Assembly (NCBI GenBank): GCA_020740775.1 | Contig: JAHEWK010000009.1 | Coordinates: forward strand, 2,542,001 to 2,606,000 | Source of the DNA: Ilyonectria destructans | Lineage: Eukaryota > Ascomycota > Sordariomycetes > Hypocreales > Nectriaceae | Direction: 5' to 3' | Length of the DNA: 64,000 bases | Part shown: one piece after another, positions 1-10,628 of the stretch | How positions within the stretch are numbered: position 1 is the stretch's first letter | How the letters are laid out: each line of letters starts with the position of its first letter | Notes under the pieces: generated by a model | What the model saw: the letters and a program-made list of their open reading frames with translations, nothing else | What the model was told of the DNA's origin: nothing | Database searches by the model: none | Program-made: the position numbers and the translations under genes

Positions 1-1047
1 AAGATGATGTGTCAAGCATCTCGTTCGGCTGATCTAAGGAAATAGTGTTGTTCGACGAGCTTCTGATGAAATAGATAAGAATCCCAGAAAGCCCGAGGAT
101 AAAGTCGTCAGCACAAGATGCTTAATCCCACCAAAATAAGGCGGCCAGTCATACGTCAACACGTCAGGTCGGAAGTGGCTGGGGCTATACCTGCAGATTC
201 CAAAATGCCAAATCGATCAAGATATTACACGGAATCCTAGAGCTCAATTTCTATGCTCTCTTCCAGCATCGAAAGCTTAGTGTACACGGTTTACAGTGCG
301 AGGGGTGCTTATATCGTCTCATTCTAAGTCTAGTTGCGCTGAGCTCGCAAATCGCCAAGTCTCATTGAATTAATCCATTAACCCGCACCTTAGCATCTCC
401 ACTGTGGCGCGTCTGGCCAATCAATACTCTATTATTGGAAATCCGGCCAAAAAATAGAAACGCTAAGGTACATGAATTAACTAACAGTATGAAGTAACTT
501 AGGCGATATCGAGCTCTTCATCTAATGAGAGCAGCGAAGTTTCGACGGTAGGAGCTTATCGCTGCGGAATATGAAGCTTAAACAGCCCGTGCTCGCATTC
601 TAGGTAGTGATCAGCAACTCCCATCTACTCGTGTGCCTAAGGGTTGAAGCACCCCAGCCACTTTCTCTCACCTCTCCGGACATTCCGAAGACATTACCAA
701 CGTCGATCTCATTATCTGCTATTCTCAGCTTTGACAATTGGAGCCTATTTTATTCACTAGCGCTTACTTGTACAACGACGGTAAGCATGACATGCATGGC
801 TAGTGATACTGGCGAATAATTTGCGTTCAATTTGGCTGTGGTACGACGCCACCACGCCAATTGTTGAGCCGCCAAGTGGTTGGGGAAAAAGAAAATTACA
901 CCAGGGCTGTCACTATATGATAAGGGCAAATGCCGTGTTTATACCCCTCATCCCCCTATTTAATAATGGCGCCGGCAGTGTAATATCACCGTCCTTCGCC
1001 CGCCTCACCCGACACATAGGCTGTGATTTCACACGCAATTGTGAGCC
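1..1047. other. Intergenic, upstream of P450 gene
   Basis: No coding segment with recognisable family sequence was found on either strand. The small open frames near 607-1217 overlap the P450 start region and have no domain-like composition. The segment probably contains the P450 promoter, but no motif could be assigned with confidence. Confidence 0.5.
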
Positions 1048-2745
1048 ATGTTCTCAGCGGCACTGGGGACCTTTGTGGTCGGCGCCGTGCTCTGGGCATC
1101 CCTCAGTACACAGTGTCTGGGACCAACGTGCCATCTCTCGCGCGGTATAGCCATTGGCATGGCCTGCAGCACATGGCTTCTGTTCTACAACATTGTTTTG
1201 TATCCTTTCTATCTTAGCCCTCTCCGACATCTTCCGAGCCCCAAGCAGCGCCCCCTTCACCGCCGTTTGCTGGACGAGGCGAGTTACGGAACGCTCGTCA
1301 AATGGATCAACGAAATACCCAATGACGGTCTGATCCGCTACTACGGCTTTCTCAATGCAGAGCGAGTCCTTGTTACGACGCCGCAAGGCTGCAAAGATGT
1401 CCTGCAGACCCAAGGATACAACTATATCAAGCTCCCGTGGGCGTTGGAGGTGATGGGTCAATTTGCGCCTCGCGGTATCCTTGTTGCACCGCCCCACAGG
1501 CACAAAGTATGTTTTTCCCACGCCCAATTGATCGACGAGCGAACTAATTCTTTGCCACAGATTGATAGAAAGCTCCTTCAACCAGCATTCAAGTTCAAAT
1601 ACATCAAGAGCTTATCGCCGATATTTTGGGCTGAGGGGGCCAAGTTTCTCAATGTCATCGAGAAAGAACTCCGTGATGCTGGAACTGGCATCATAGACAT
1701 TGGAGCAAGACTCCATCACGTCACCTTGGACATTATCACACTGACCTCTTTCGGGGCTTCCATCGATGCTGTCGAGAACCCAACCTCGGCAAGAGTCAAG
1801 CACTTTAGAAACCTCTTTGCAACCAAGAGGGACCATTTGATATATCGCCGGAATGCGTTTATTCTCCCATATTTCATCTATCGACGACTACCAGTCAAAG
1901 CCAGACACGAGATCATGACGGCGCGGGATGTGATTGCGGATTTTATCCGCCCGTTGATTCAACAGCGACGGAGAGATGCGAAAGATGCAAAGGAGGGAAC
2001 TTTGAAGCAGTACACGCAGGGCGACATTATCGCAACCCTGCTGCAGTCGGGAGAGACCTTTTCGGACGATTACTTGATTGATCAGTCAATGGACTTTATG
2101 GTGGCCGGCCAAGAAACCACGGCAACCGCTGTTACGTTTGCCCTCTACTCACTATCTCAGAACCCCGAATTTCAGAGCCGTCTTCGAGAGGAGGTCCGAG
2201 AAAAGCTTCCTTCACCGTCTACAAACATAGAGGTCGACTCCGGGCTCGTTGAGTCGCTTCCCTATCTTACCGCGGTCTGCAACGAGGTCCTACGTCTGTT
2301 TTCGCCCGTCGTGTATTACCACCGACAGACCACGGCGCCTAATACGACGATTGGTCCCGTGCCCATTCCACAGGACACGGTAGTCACGGTGGCTCCAGGA
2401 GTGATTCACGAATCTCGACAGGTCTGGGGACCCCGAGCCGGTGAATTCGACCCGGAGCGATGGTTGACGAGAAAGGATGGAGAAGTCAAGGTTGATCCTC
2501 TTGGAGGGACGAATGACCCATGGGCTGTTATGCCCTTTACCTATGGGCCCAGACAGTGCATCGGCGAGAGGTTTGCCAGGGGCGAGATGATGTCCCTTGT
2601 TGCGCAGTTGGTTGGCAGGTTCGAGTGGAAATTCAAGGGGATCGGCAGAAATGGTGATAGGCCCATGAGTATTGTTCACACCGTGGTTGCTGGACCTGCC
2701 GGAGGTGGTGTTACCATGTACGCCGATCGTATTGGCGGGTGGTGA
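1048..2745 (+). CDS. Cytochrome P450 monooxygenase
   Basis: Haem-thiolate monooxygenase, probably ER-anchored: hydrophobic N-terminal segments (roughly residues 1-55) precede a proline-containing hinge. One intron of 54 bp (1507-1560, GTATGT...CACAG) lies in frame. Removing it joins PPHRHK to IDRKLLQPAF, restoring the usual C-helix context and giving a 547-aa protein, normal for the family. The I-helix oxygen-binding motif AGQETT is near residue 335, the K-helix ExxR (EVLR) near 395, and the haem-ligand loop FTYGPRQCIGERF has its cysteine near residue 486. Overall it resembles the CYP4/CYP19/CYP26-like superclass common in fungi. The substrate cannot be read from sequence. It lies upstream of a decayed aldoxime dehydratase, an association that is suggestive only. 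The start is the first ATG leading into the membrane anchor. Confidence 0.92.
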   Translation: MFSAALGTFVVGAVLWASLSTQCLGPTCHLSRGIAIGMACSTWLLFYNIVLYPFYLSPLRHLPSPKQRPLHRRLLDEASYGTLVKWINEIPNDGLIRYYGFLNAERVLVTTPQGCKDVLQTQGYNYIKLPWALEVMGQFAPRGILVAPPHRHKVCFSHAQLIDERTNSLPQIDRKLLQPAFKFKYIKSLSPIFWAEGAKFLNVIEKELRDAGTGIIDIGARLHHVTLDIITLTSFGASIDAVENPTSARVKHFRNLFATKRDHLIYRRNAFILPYFIYRRLPVKARHEIMTARDVIADFIRPLIQQRRRDAKDAKEGTLKQYTQGDIIATLLQSGETFSDDYLIDQSMDFMVAGQETTATAVTFALYSLSQNPEFQSRLREEVREKLPSPSTNIEVDSGLVESLPYLTAVCNEVLRLFSPVVYYHRQTTAPNTTIGPVPIPQDTVVTVAPGVIHESRQVWGPRAGEFDPERWLTRKDGEVKVDPLGGTNDPWAVMPFTYGPRQCIGERFARGEMMSLVAQLVGRFEWKFKGIGRNGDRPMSIVHTVVAGPAGGGVTMYADRIGGW

Positions 2746-3374
2746 TTGATAGTGGCGATGCGCTTCGTGTGAGGCACGTCTACGACGACCAGGGCTTCTG
2801 AGAAGGATATAAAGGCTCATGATGAATGATAGACTACATTGTGCATTAGTTGTCTCAAGATGATTACCTGACGTTCGGTGAGGGGTGAACAACGTCACGG
2901 CGCTAACCTCTCCAGCTGTATGGTAAGTTGTATAATGAAAGCATACGAGCTGTCAATAGGGAGACAGAGACACCCCAACGAGTAACTGCCCACGTTTAAT
3001 TATCGATATCTGCAGCATTTATCAAGCAGAGGTAAATCTGGAGATTTAGATAACTAATTTCTTTGACTGCATATACGATCGACTAGTAACCCTTGTTTCA
3101 ACCCGTCTAAGTCTAGGGTAGCCGGCTATCAAATCCGGGACCAGTACCCGTACGTCACCCCTCAATCAGATACGACGATGATATTCAGAAGTCGCCGGTG
3201 AGTGCTCAGCCCTCTGCCAAGTTTTAGGCGGATGACCGCAGCTGGGATCCGGCAACTCCGAATGTCTCCGACACGGCGAAATACGACTATTCACCTGAAC
3301 CTACATAAACCCAACTCCGCCCGTCATCCACATGCCGTCAGCTTCTCACCCCCTCACTTTCTCATCAAGTCATC
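2746..3374. other. Intergenic region
   Basis: The 3' flank of the P450 gene and the promoter side of the TDP2-like gene. No additional gene was recognised. A C-rich, pyrimidine-rich leader precedes the ATG at 3375, as is common in filamentous fungi. Confidence 0.5.
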
Positions 3375-4475
3375 ATGCCACAACATTCATTTGGCTTTCG
3401 GGTGCTCGCGACCTTGGTGCACGCCTACAACTCACTCCGTTTCGGCCGCAACAGCATGGAGGCCCTTATGGGCCAAGCTATGAAAGATAGCGTGACATTG
3501 CAGAAAACCTCGGTGCCATGGAACGACGATGAGCCGCACCCGCAATCCTGGTACACATTCGACTCGGCGACTTCTTCCTGGGTTTCAAAGACGTTGGCAG
3601 ACGATAAGCCCCAAACTGCAGACATTGACGGATTCAACACCATCGCCCTCTACAGCTGGAACATCGACTTCATGCTTCCCTTCACCGAAGCCCGTATGAA
3701 GCCAGCACTCGCTCACCTCGGTAGCCTGATAGCCTCCAGCCCGCCAAACACGGCTCTCGTCATCTTTCTTCAGGAGTGCACGCCCTCTGACTTGGCCACC
3801 ATCGCCTCCACGCCGTGGGTCCGGGAACGATTCCATCTGAGCGACCTGGACGCAACCAACTGGGCGACCGATCTCTACGGCACAGTGACGCTCATTGACT
3901 CCCGCCTGCCCATCACGGCCGCCTTCCGCGTACACTACTCTAAGACTCGCATGGATCGCGACGCCTTCTTCGTCGACGTGTCTCTCGAAGGCAAGCCCGT
4001 CCGCCTATGCAACACGCACCTCGAGTCCATGGCCCTCAACCCGCCCTTCCGCCCGCCTCAGATGCAGCTCGTGGCGGAATACCTGCGCGAGGACAAGGTC
4101 CACGCCGCCCTGGCTGCGGGAGACTTCAACGCCATCCAGCCGTTCGACCGCACGTTGCACACGGATAACGGCCTGAAGGACGCGTTCCTGGAGCTGGGCG
4201 GAAAGGAGGATAGCGAGGAGGGCTATACCTGGGGTCAGCAGGCGGCGACAAAGCTCCGAGAGAAGTTTGGGTGCTCGAGGATGGACAAGGTCTACTTCTG
4301 TGGCGGCGCTGAGGTGGTCAAGTTCGAGAGGTTTGGTGCGGATGTGTTGATGGAAGGAGAGGAGGAGAGCAGTCAGATCGTGGCCCTTGGCTTTGAGAAA
4401 GCGTGGGTGACGGACCATCTCGGCATCAAGGCCGAGGTAAAGATTATCCCAGAAAAGAACGCGATCCGTGTCTAG
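3375..4475 (+). CDS. Endonuclease/exonuclease/phosphatase family protein, TDP2-like
   Basis: Intronless 366-aa protein of the Mg-dependent endonuclease/exonuclease/phosphatase fold, closest in motif pattern to tyrosyl-DNA phosphodiesterase 2. Visible motifs in order: SWNID (about residue 93), FLQE (about 132, metal-binding Glu), NTHLES (about 212), GDFNAI (about 252, catalytic Asp/Asn), DKVYF, and the C-terminal TDHLGI (catalytic Asp/His, about 348). TDP2 enzymes remove 5'-tyrosyl adducts left by topoisomerase II; whether this fungal relative does so or hydrolyses another phosphodiester is unknown. The N-terminal 80 residues are variable, with no clear targeting signal. The ATG at 3375 is the only in-frame start before the conserved domain with a sensible upstream context. 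The next sequence downstream is a decayed gene on the same strand. Confidence 0.85.
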   Translation: MPQHSFGFRVLATLVHAYNSLRFGRNSMEALMGQAMKDSVTLQKTSVPWNDDEPHPQSWYTFDSATSSWVSKTLADDKPQTADIDGFNTIALYSWNIDFMLPFTEARMKPALAHLGSLIASSPPNTALVIFLQECTPSDLATIASTPWVRERFHLSDLDATNWATDLYGTVTLIDSRLPITAAFRVHYSKTRMDRDAFFVDVSLEGKPVRLCNTHLESMALNPPFRPPQMQLVAEYLREDKVHAALAAGDFNAIQPFDRTLHTDNGLKDAFLELGGKEDSEEGYTWGQQAATKLREKFGCSRMDKVYFCGGAEVVKFERFGADVLMEGEEESSQIVALGFEKAWVTDHLGIKAEVKIIPEKNAIRV

Positions 4476-4569
4476 AGTCGTCGACGAAAGTAGCTGTAGA
4501 ACTACTAGAAGAACTATATGCATTGAGTTTCCATAGCGCAACCGAAGGACGACCGCGTGGCCTGCCAAC

Positions 4570-5398
4570 TGAGGCCGGGGCTCTATGGGCATCTGGCGCG
4601 AAAGTTTTGCTACTGCCATTCCGAGACTAGAGACCAATTACTCCGGTCTTGGTTATCTTCCGGCTTTGGCGAGGCTCCCAGGCACAGGCATTGAGGAGCA
4701 CAGCCTTTCTGCTTGTTGGGATTCCCGATTCTGCGCATCATCTATTTCCGAAAACCCCACACGCAACCCTGCCTCGTACAATTCCTACAGGCCTCAGACA
4801 ACACTTGATCGGCACCAACCAACACAACCTCGTTCACATCCAGTCCGGGCAGTTTTGGGAGAATTGTGGCCAGCAGGAGGCTGATGCATACGAGAGGAAA
4901 CTCGAGCCCACACTCCACGAAGGGCTTCAGTACCTCTGGGAGCATCCTAAAGAGACCGAAGCCACGGGTGTTCGTTATCTCAAGAGCGAAGACGATGCTC
5001 CATCGAGCGGGCGATATCGAAAGGAGACTTGCGGTACTGCTTTTTTCAGCAGCCTTGATAGACTGGAGCACTGGGCCAAGACTCATCCCTCTCATCTAGC
5101 TATTTATCGCGGCGCACTGACGCATTATGAAGCATTCGCCGATGCTAGGCTGTTGCGCACTTGGCATGAGGTTTCCATTTTGCGGGAAGGAGATGCAGTC
5201 TTTGAGTACATCAATTGTACTCCAGAAACGGGCGTGATCCAGACCGTTGAGCTCGAGGTCAAGAGCAGCTGGGACGATGGAATGTCAAACGGGGAAGGGA
5301 TGACACAAGGGCACACAACGACAAGCGTACATCTTGAAATACCATTGTCTAAAGATTATAGTAAAAAACCTAGGGGAACTTTTGAGTCAAGGTTTTAG
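4570..5398 (+). pseudogene. Phenylacetaldoxime dehydratase-like pseudogene (haem aldoxime dehydratase)
   Basis: Aldoxime dehydratases are haem enzymes that convert aldoximes to nitriles. Two frames carry consecutive pieces of one such protein. The frame from about 4585 reads GIWRESF...RLET...YLPALARLPGT; near 4725-4735 the match moves to another frame (GIPDSAHHLF) and continues through IQSGQFWENCG, EPTLHEGLQYL, RKETCGTAFF and HPSHLAIYRG. It ends with WHEVSILREGDAVFEYINC. The histidines in HPSHLAI and WHEVS correspond to the proximal and distal haem-pocket histidines known for the family. The N-terminal third is absent, the downstream frame has no usable ATG, and a frameshift separates the two blocks, so the gene is judged broken. 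A sequencing error could explain the frameshift but not the missing N-terminus. Confidence 0.7.
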
Positions 5399-6109
5399 CA
5401 CACTCATCGTATTCTTGTACAAGGTTGGCGATTTGATTGTAAACGTTTTGATAACCATGCTTTCTGGGCATGAATTGAAATGGCTCCGGCAGCATATGGT
5501 ACTGTAGTGCGTAATGAATAGCTAATACTTTCCGTGCCTACGAGTGTCAGCCCTGGCTACGAGAGAGTCTTAGAACTGGATGTCTGCAGCTTTGACACAT
5601 GTCCCGGAAGATCTGCTCGATGAAAGAGTGGTGGGAGGTTGTCAAGGTGGAGGTAGCACGATTCGGCAGCACGGGAACCAGTACACTGAGTTCGCAGCCA
5701 TGTTGTCAAGAGACAACACGAGTTCAACTGGTAATAGCTATGGCGAATGCTAGGGACGTCACGAGGTCGGGAGCGTCAGCGTTAGAGAGCAACATTATGC
5801 GTTGACCATGACTTCTCCGCGGACGTCGATGAGGACGCTAGAAAGGTCGCTGCTAGGGTATTGAACCGTACGTTCCAGCCAGCTGCATTCCATCCATTAA
5901 GCTCTGCCCACTCTCTAGACATGCCACCCCATGCCCCTTTGTCTGCTCATACAAGGTGCAATCTCTCGCCTTCCTTCTCGTCTCCTTCCCCTATCCACTT
6001 CCGGAAGCATGCTATATCGGATCGGAGTGTCTGGATCATGGAGTCCTTCGCCGTGTAAAAGCGCATCGATATCAAAAAGATCTTCGGTTTCCACAAAGCC
6101 ATGAGCCCA
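5399..6109. other. Intergenic region
   Basis: No supported gene. Short open frames here have no recognisable composition. The right end grades into the MFS remnant. Confidence 0.45.
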
Positions 6110-6865
6110 GGGGTGCTGGTAGTTGTTGTTCCAGGCTGATTCGGCACCAACATGACCATCGTCCAAGTTGAGCTACCCAGACTACTTGGTATCTCCAACG
6201 CCACATCACTCCTCCCCTTCGCTGCCACCTGCTGCGGGTTATGTGTAGGCGTAGGTACAGGTGCTAGCTCCATTCAGTGCCATGGTGCTTGCTCGACCAC
6301 TGAGAGGGGCACCACAGTCTGGGGTCTGGCCATCGTGGGAGCAGGATACTCGTTATCAAGAAGGAGCCTCACCCTAATGGTAGTATATTTTCTGGGAGGT
6401 GGCGTCGGGGTCGGCTGGACCTATCTTGCGCTTGTTGTTGCAATCGGACACGGGTTCAAACATCACCCGCTTGCCAGAAGTGCCATCGGTCCGTCGGCTT
6501 TTCCTTTGGCACGGCGACCGTTCACCTCCTCTCTAAGAATTTGGCCTTCAGCACACGGGACGCAGAGCAGCTTGGTCATTCTTAGGCTTGGCAGGAGTGG
6601 TCTTTGTCGTGGTAGGTCGAACGACTGTGGCTGCGCTGCCCCGGGAACAGCACAAGGTCCGGACACCTTCTACCGACACCTTCAAGAGGGATGACTCGAC
6701 CGAAAGTGGGTGGGGGATCTTACTTTTCCTGAACGCCTTCCCTGGCATGGCCATATTTGCCGCATTCCAACTACTTACTTCCCAGCAGCTGGGTGCTGCT
6801 GTGATGCTTAATCCTAAGATCAACTTGTCAGTTAATCCTCTTTGCGCAGGCTACAAAACCTGAGA
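6110..6865 (+). pseudogene. Major facilitator (OFA-like) transporter remnant
   Basis: The frame from 6152 reads as successive membrane helices with transporter-like loops: VELPRLLGIS, LLPFAATCCGLCVGVGTG, WGLAIVGAGYSLSRRSL, YFLGGGVGVGWTYLALVV and HPLARSAIGPSAF. These resemble the N-terminal half of fungal oxalate/formate-antiporter-type MFS proteins. After about 6480 the match moves to other frames (LLSKNLAFSTRDAEQLG, then GVVFVVVGRTT, then WGILLFLNAFPGMAIF from about 6711), so at least two frameshifts are present. The C-terminal six helices are missing: the sequence runs into the opposite-strand NmrA remnant near 6870. Assignment rests on motif memory, and another MFS subfamily is possible. 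Confidence 0.5.
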
Positions 6866-6879
6866 AGATCGGTGATGAT

Positions 6880-7189
6880 GCTAGATGCCTTGGCTTTGTC
6901 GGGATCCCAAACTCGCTTGGGATGAATCGTTCCGTACAAGGCGTTAGCTCCGAAGCCTCAATAAGGTTCAGCTGGGAATGGTGATGGCCATCGGTATAGA
7001 AGCCAATGGTTGAGATAACCGTATGAATTCTCTCTCTGTCGAGGACGAGTAGTCGGCAACGATGACTGGAGAGTTTCCGTTTGCGCGGCGGCTCAAGACG
7101 ACAACCTCGTGCTTCCCTTCGCTTCGAATTGCATCGACAATCGCTTTTCCGAGGCCATTAGAGCCACCTGCAACAGCGACCCTGACCAT
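6880..7189 (-). pseudogene. NmrA-like NAD(P)-binding protein remnant
   Basis: The minus-strand ATG at 7189 opens a clear Rossmann start (MVRVAVAGGSNGLGKAIVDA, then VVVLSRR and VIVADYSS). After a short deletion near 7025-7030 the match continues in another frame as HTVISTIGFYTDG, QLNLIEASE and ERFIPSEFGIPTKP. These are hallmark blocks of fungal NmrA/isoflavone-reductase-like proteins, normally about 300 aa. Only about the first third survives, with a frame change and no C-terminus, so the gene is dead. It meets the MFS remnant tail to tail. It is not a copy of the intact NmrA-like gene at 8134, whose sequence differs throughout. Confidence 0.72.
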
Positions 7190-8133
7190 TCCGGAAAATT
7201 TGCAAGAGTAATTGGTGTTCAAACAAGATAATTAGCATACAGTAAGACCTACGGAAAAGGAAGGATTGGTTGATGATCCTGACTCCTCAATGAGAGGTTG
7301 AGGGGCAGCTCTTCAATGACGGACCGCTCAAGATTTGTAATCCGAAGGGTAGCGCTGAGGTTAGACTAGCAATTCGGAGCACGGTGTCTTGGACTTCCCG
7401 TGCCGAGCATTAATTAGTCATTGGGCAGAAGTATAGCGGAGAAGATGTTTTCTTCCCGGGATTACACTAGACGAATCAGGACTATGAAAATACAACTAAA
7501 CCGCCCCTGGTCTAAAGCTGCTCAAGCCTCGTTCTAAGTGCATGCAGTTAGCTAATTCAACTGAGGACCGCGTGGAGTGGATACCTCACAACAGCGCCTC
7601 CCACCATATTGCTGCTGCCTCTTGTTTCGAGTATAGTCCCACATGTTTGTGCAGAAATGCCGGTTGAAGATCGAGACTAGTCGTTGGGCATTTGCTTCGG
7701 CAACTCGGATGTTCGAGCGGACCGGACCTTGGGACCCGAGCCGGAGATCGTCTATCTATCATTGGCCCCCCAAATGGCATCATCGCTTGTGCTGATTAAC
7801 CATTTCCACACCCGTATTCGTTTTTCGGAGAGGTCGTCATCCCGACATTCCGTAAGAGGGGTAACCTTGAAATGCTGGCGAAAGCGCTGCTAATTAGTCA
7901 CTTGTCCTAAGAACACACCGACTATGGTTCGACTCTCACCCCAAATCGTCGACTGTGAATTATGTTTGGCCCATGAGAAACATGTGGCGTTTGTGGAAGG
8001 CAATCCCATAAATAGAACGTAAACCCTTCACGAAACTTGATTCAGTTTGCTTCGAACACACTTTCATACATCCAAATTTCCGCCTATTCATACAACCATT
8101 TGCCCTCATTGCAACCAACTTTCCGCCTTGAAC
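7190..8133. other. Intergenic region
   Basis: Lies between the NmrA remnant and the intact NmrA-like gene. A TATA-like CATAAATAGA at about 8008-8017, some 120 bp before the ATG at 8134, is the only promoter-like element noted. A tRNA-like pairing near 7858-7942 was considered and rejected. Confidence 0.45.
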
Positions 8134-9086
8134 ATGGGTATCATCACGAACGTTGCCATCGTCGGCGTGAGTACTAACACTCTATGACTAGCGACTATTG
8201 CTGACTTGGACGCTGATAGAAAGGCAACGTCGGCTCCGCCATCGTTTCCGAGCTGCTAAAGGGCGGCTTCGGTGTCACAATCCTCAGCCGCTCTAACCTG
8301 GAGGCACCTCCCGGTGCCAAGGTCGTCCAGGTTGACTACTCTTCCATCGAGAGTGTTTCTTCGGCATTGAGAGGACACGATGCCGTCGTCAGCACTGTGG
8401 GGGCTGCCGGCATCGTTGGCCAAAAGACCGTTATCGACGCCGCCATCCTGGCCGGTGTCAAGCGCTTCATCCCCAGCGATTACGGGTCCATGACCACAGA
8501 CCCCAAGGCAAGAAACGTGACTGCGTTCCAGCCGTTCATTCATATTCAAGATTACCTCAAGGAAAAGGCCGCAGCTGGGGAAATCGAGTACACCATCCTG
8601 TCCACCGGCCCTTTTCTGGACTTCATCTTTGGTAGCCCAGCATTCGTCGACTTCCACAACCGCTCCGTGGAGTTCTACGGTGATGGAAAACTTCTGCTCA
8701 GTTCGACCAGCATTGAGGGTGTTGGGAAGGCAATCGCTGGTACTCTGCGCAACGCTACTGAGACGAAGAACCGTGTTCTTCACATTCAAGAGACCATTGT
8801 CAGCCAGGTCAAGGTGCTCCAGCTGGCAAAGAAGTCCCTACCTGAAGGGACTGAATGGAAGGAGACATTCCTTGATCCAGAGGAGACCCTCAGAGCAGCT
8901 TCTGCCAAGTTTTCTGAGAGCCCAACGGATATTTTCGCGCTGTATGGGCTAATCAAGGCTGCCATGCTCAGTGGCAAGTATGACACCCAGTATCATGAGT
9001 TGGACAACGGGATCGTCGGTCTTGCGCAATTTTCGGACGAGGACTTGGAGAATAAATTTCTCCCTCTTCTGACTAAACCACAGTAG
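8134..9086 (+). CDS. NmrA-like / isoflavone reductase-like oxidoreductase
   Basis: Two exons (8134-8166 and 8220-9086) separated by a 53-bp intron (GTGAGT...GATAG) give a 299-aa protein. The splice joins NVAIVG to KGNVGSAIVSELL and completes the glycine-rich nucleotide-binding turn (Gly11, Gly13, Gly16). Further family blocks are VTILSRS, VVQVDYSS, GHDAVVSTVG, KRFIPSDYG, YTILSTGPF and SSTSIEGVGKAI. Members of this atypical SDR family are cytosolic NADPH-dependent reductases or redox-sensing regulators. Retention of KRFIPSDYG and a substrate-loop-like region suggests an enzyme, but the substrate is unknown. No signal peptide is visible. Its neighbours (nitronate monooxygenase downstream, decayed genes upstream) do not define a pathway. 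Confidence 0.88.
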
Positions 9087-10628
9087 TTGTAGTCAGAAGT
9101 ACCTATCGTCTCGCCCGTCTCTTATCGAACAATAGTATTCAGGCATGGCTGGTAGTACAACAGCACTTCGATTCCGTTAGGTAGTGGGTGGAAATTTACG
9201 AGGCGGCAGCTGCCTCATCACATGGTATCACACCCAGCGTTGTCCATTGCCTTGCTCTCCCCAATGCGTCCTCTGTCGAAATCTTGAAGCTGAGAATGTC
9301 TCGATGCCCTTCCCCGAAACACCTTAGGTAGTTTATAGTTGTGTTAAGTGGATGATTATAATAGCCGTGGTTAATAAATCGTACTACCTAACACTGGCCG
9401 CGCCAACCTCCAGGCAGCACCCTCCCTGGATCGTCCGTGCCTGCAACCCTTCTAGGAAACGGGTTTACCTCCCTTGGGGAAGCTTGACAAGCTCTCCCGG
9501 CTTATATATAGTCGGTGAACCGGGGCATTTTTCGATACCTTCATTAGTCTGCCTATACCTCTTTGACAGCGCATGACTGGTGATGGTGACCCCTTCAAAC
9601 GTCGCGGGGCACAAGGTTTGGTGACCGAGCTGTCGGCTACATCCGTGGGTCTGGCGCCCTGATTCATAGGTCCGAAGTTTAAATCCCCCCTCCAGCTGAT
9701 TCCTAGAAGATTGGCTTTCTTCTTTCGTGTCAAGGCTCGAAGCTTTGGAGTTTCGAGGGTCTTTTAATACCTCAGAATCGTTGTGATGAGACTCGAATGC
9801 TATGGAGCCTGCCGTTGCCTTGGGAATACCGTGTAGCATTTGGAGAGGACAGGGATGCATTATTACGAAGGACGTTTGGCCCTATTCCACATTCACAAAA
9901 CTCCCAACGTCCATTCTTGTCTCTGTTGGCGTGGTTCACGTTTGCCTCGCCTTAAAACAGCCTTGGTGGGTAAACTCATGACAGGGTCGCGCTTGGATGT
10001 CTCCATGTCGCAGATTGCCTGCCAATGTCGGCGACTCATCCAACCAGCCAGTTTTTGTCTGCCTTGTTCGAATCTAGGCCAATTTAACCAGAGTTTCCTC
10101 ATTGGTGAACGGGGACTTGGGCAGATTGGTAAATGGGACCCTAAGTCCTTCAGGGGTCTCAGATCGGCTTAGACAAACATTGGGCCCGTCTTTGGCGCGC
10201 TGTTCCTCAAAGGCGGTTTGGAACGGACCATTGTGGACTGGAGGCAGAGTCGTCTCAGAATACCAATGCAGAAATGAGCTGACTTCTCTTTGGGCCTCGG
10301 CATGCCGTACTGGGAATGGCACTCAATCGACCCATACAACCCCGCACAGCATCCCAAACCTCGGCTTCATCAAGATTTGCTGGTGCAATCATCTCAAAAA
10401 TAGATTACATAAGTCATTCAATTGGAAGTGCCTGCCAACAGTTATTTCCAGTTCATTCTGGCATCTGACCATGTCTTTTTCTGCCGACTGACTGGAAGAG
10501 CACACGTTGAGCCTTAACCCGCCATATATTCAGTTTGCTTCCAATCCAGTGATCATTTGTTACTGCCTCGCATACGTGTTGGACTCAACTGGAATCTGGT
10601 TCCATTCAAGCAAAAACGATTCTGCACC
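9087..10628. other. Large intergenic region
   Basis: About 1.5 kb with no gene that can be supported. Open frames at 9352-9576, 9465-9860 (minus), 9840-10172 and 10102-10491 have low-complexity or non-domain composition and no splice-linked continuation could be built. It may contain an eroded gene, but no family was recognised. Confidence 0.45.

Noticed and set aside
1054..1581. 175-aa minus-strand open frame under the P450 gene
   Set aside because: Antisense shadow of the P450 exon; the plus strand carries the family motifs.
4005..4637. 210-aa minus-strand open frame
   Set aside because: Mostly the reverse of the TDP2-like gene, whose plus-strand motifs are clear.
7858..7942. Possible tRNA: GGGG/CCCC ends and a GGTTCGACTC box
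   Set aside because: Acceptor ends pair partly, but no A-box, no T-stem pairing around GTTCGAC, and no anticodon arm can be formed.
9465..9860. 131-aa minus-strand open frame
   Set aside because: No domain, no splice partners and composition unlike nearby genes.
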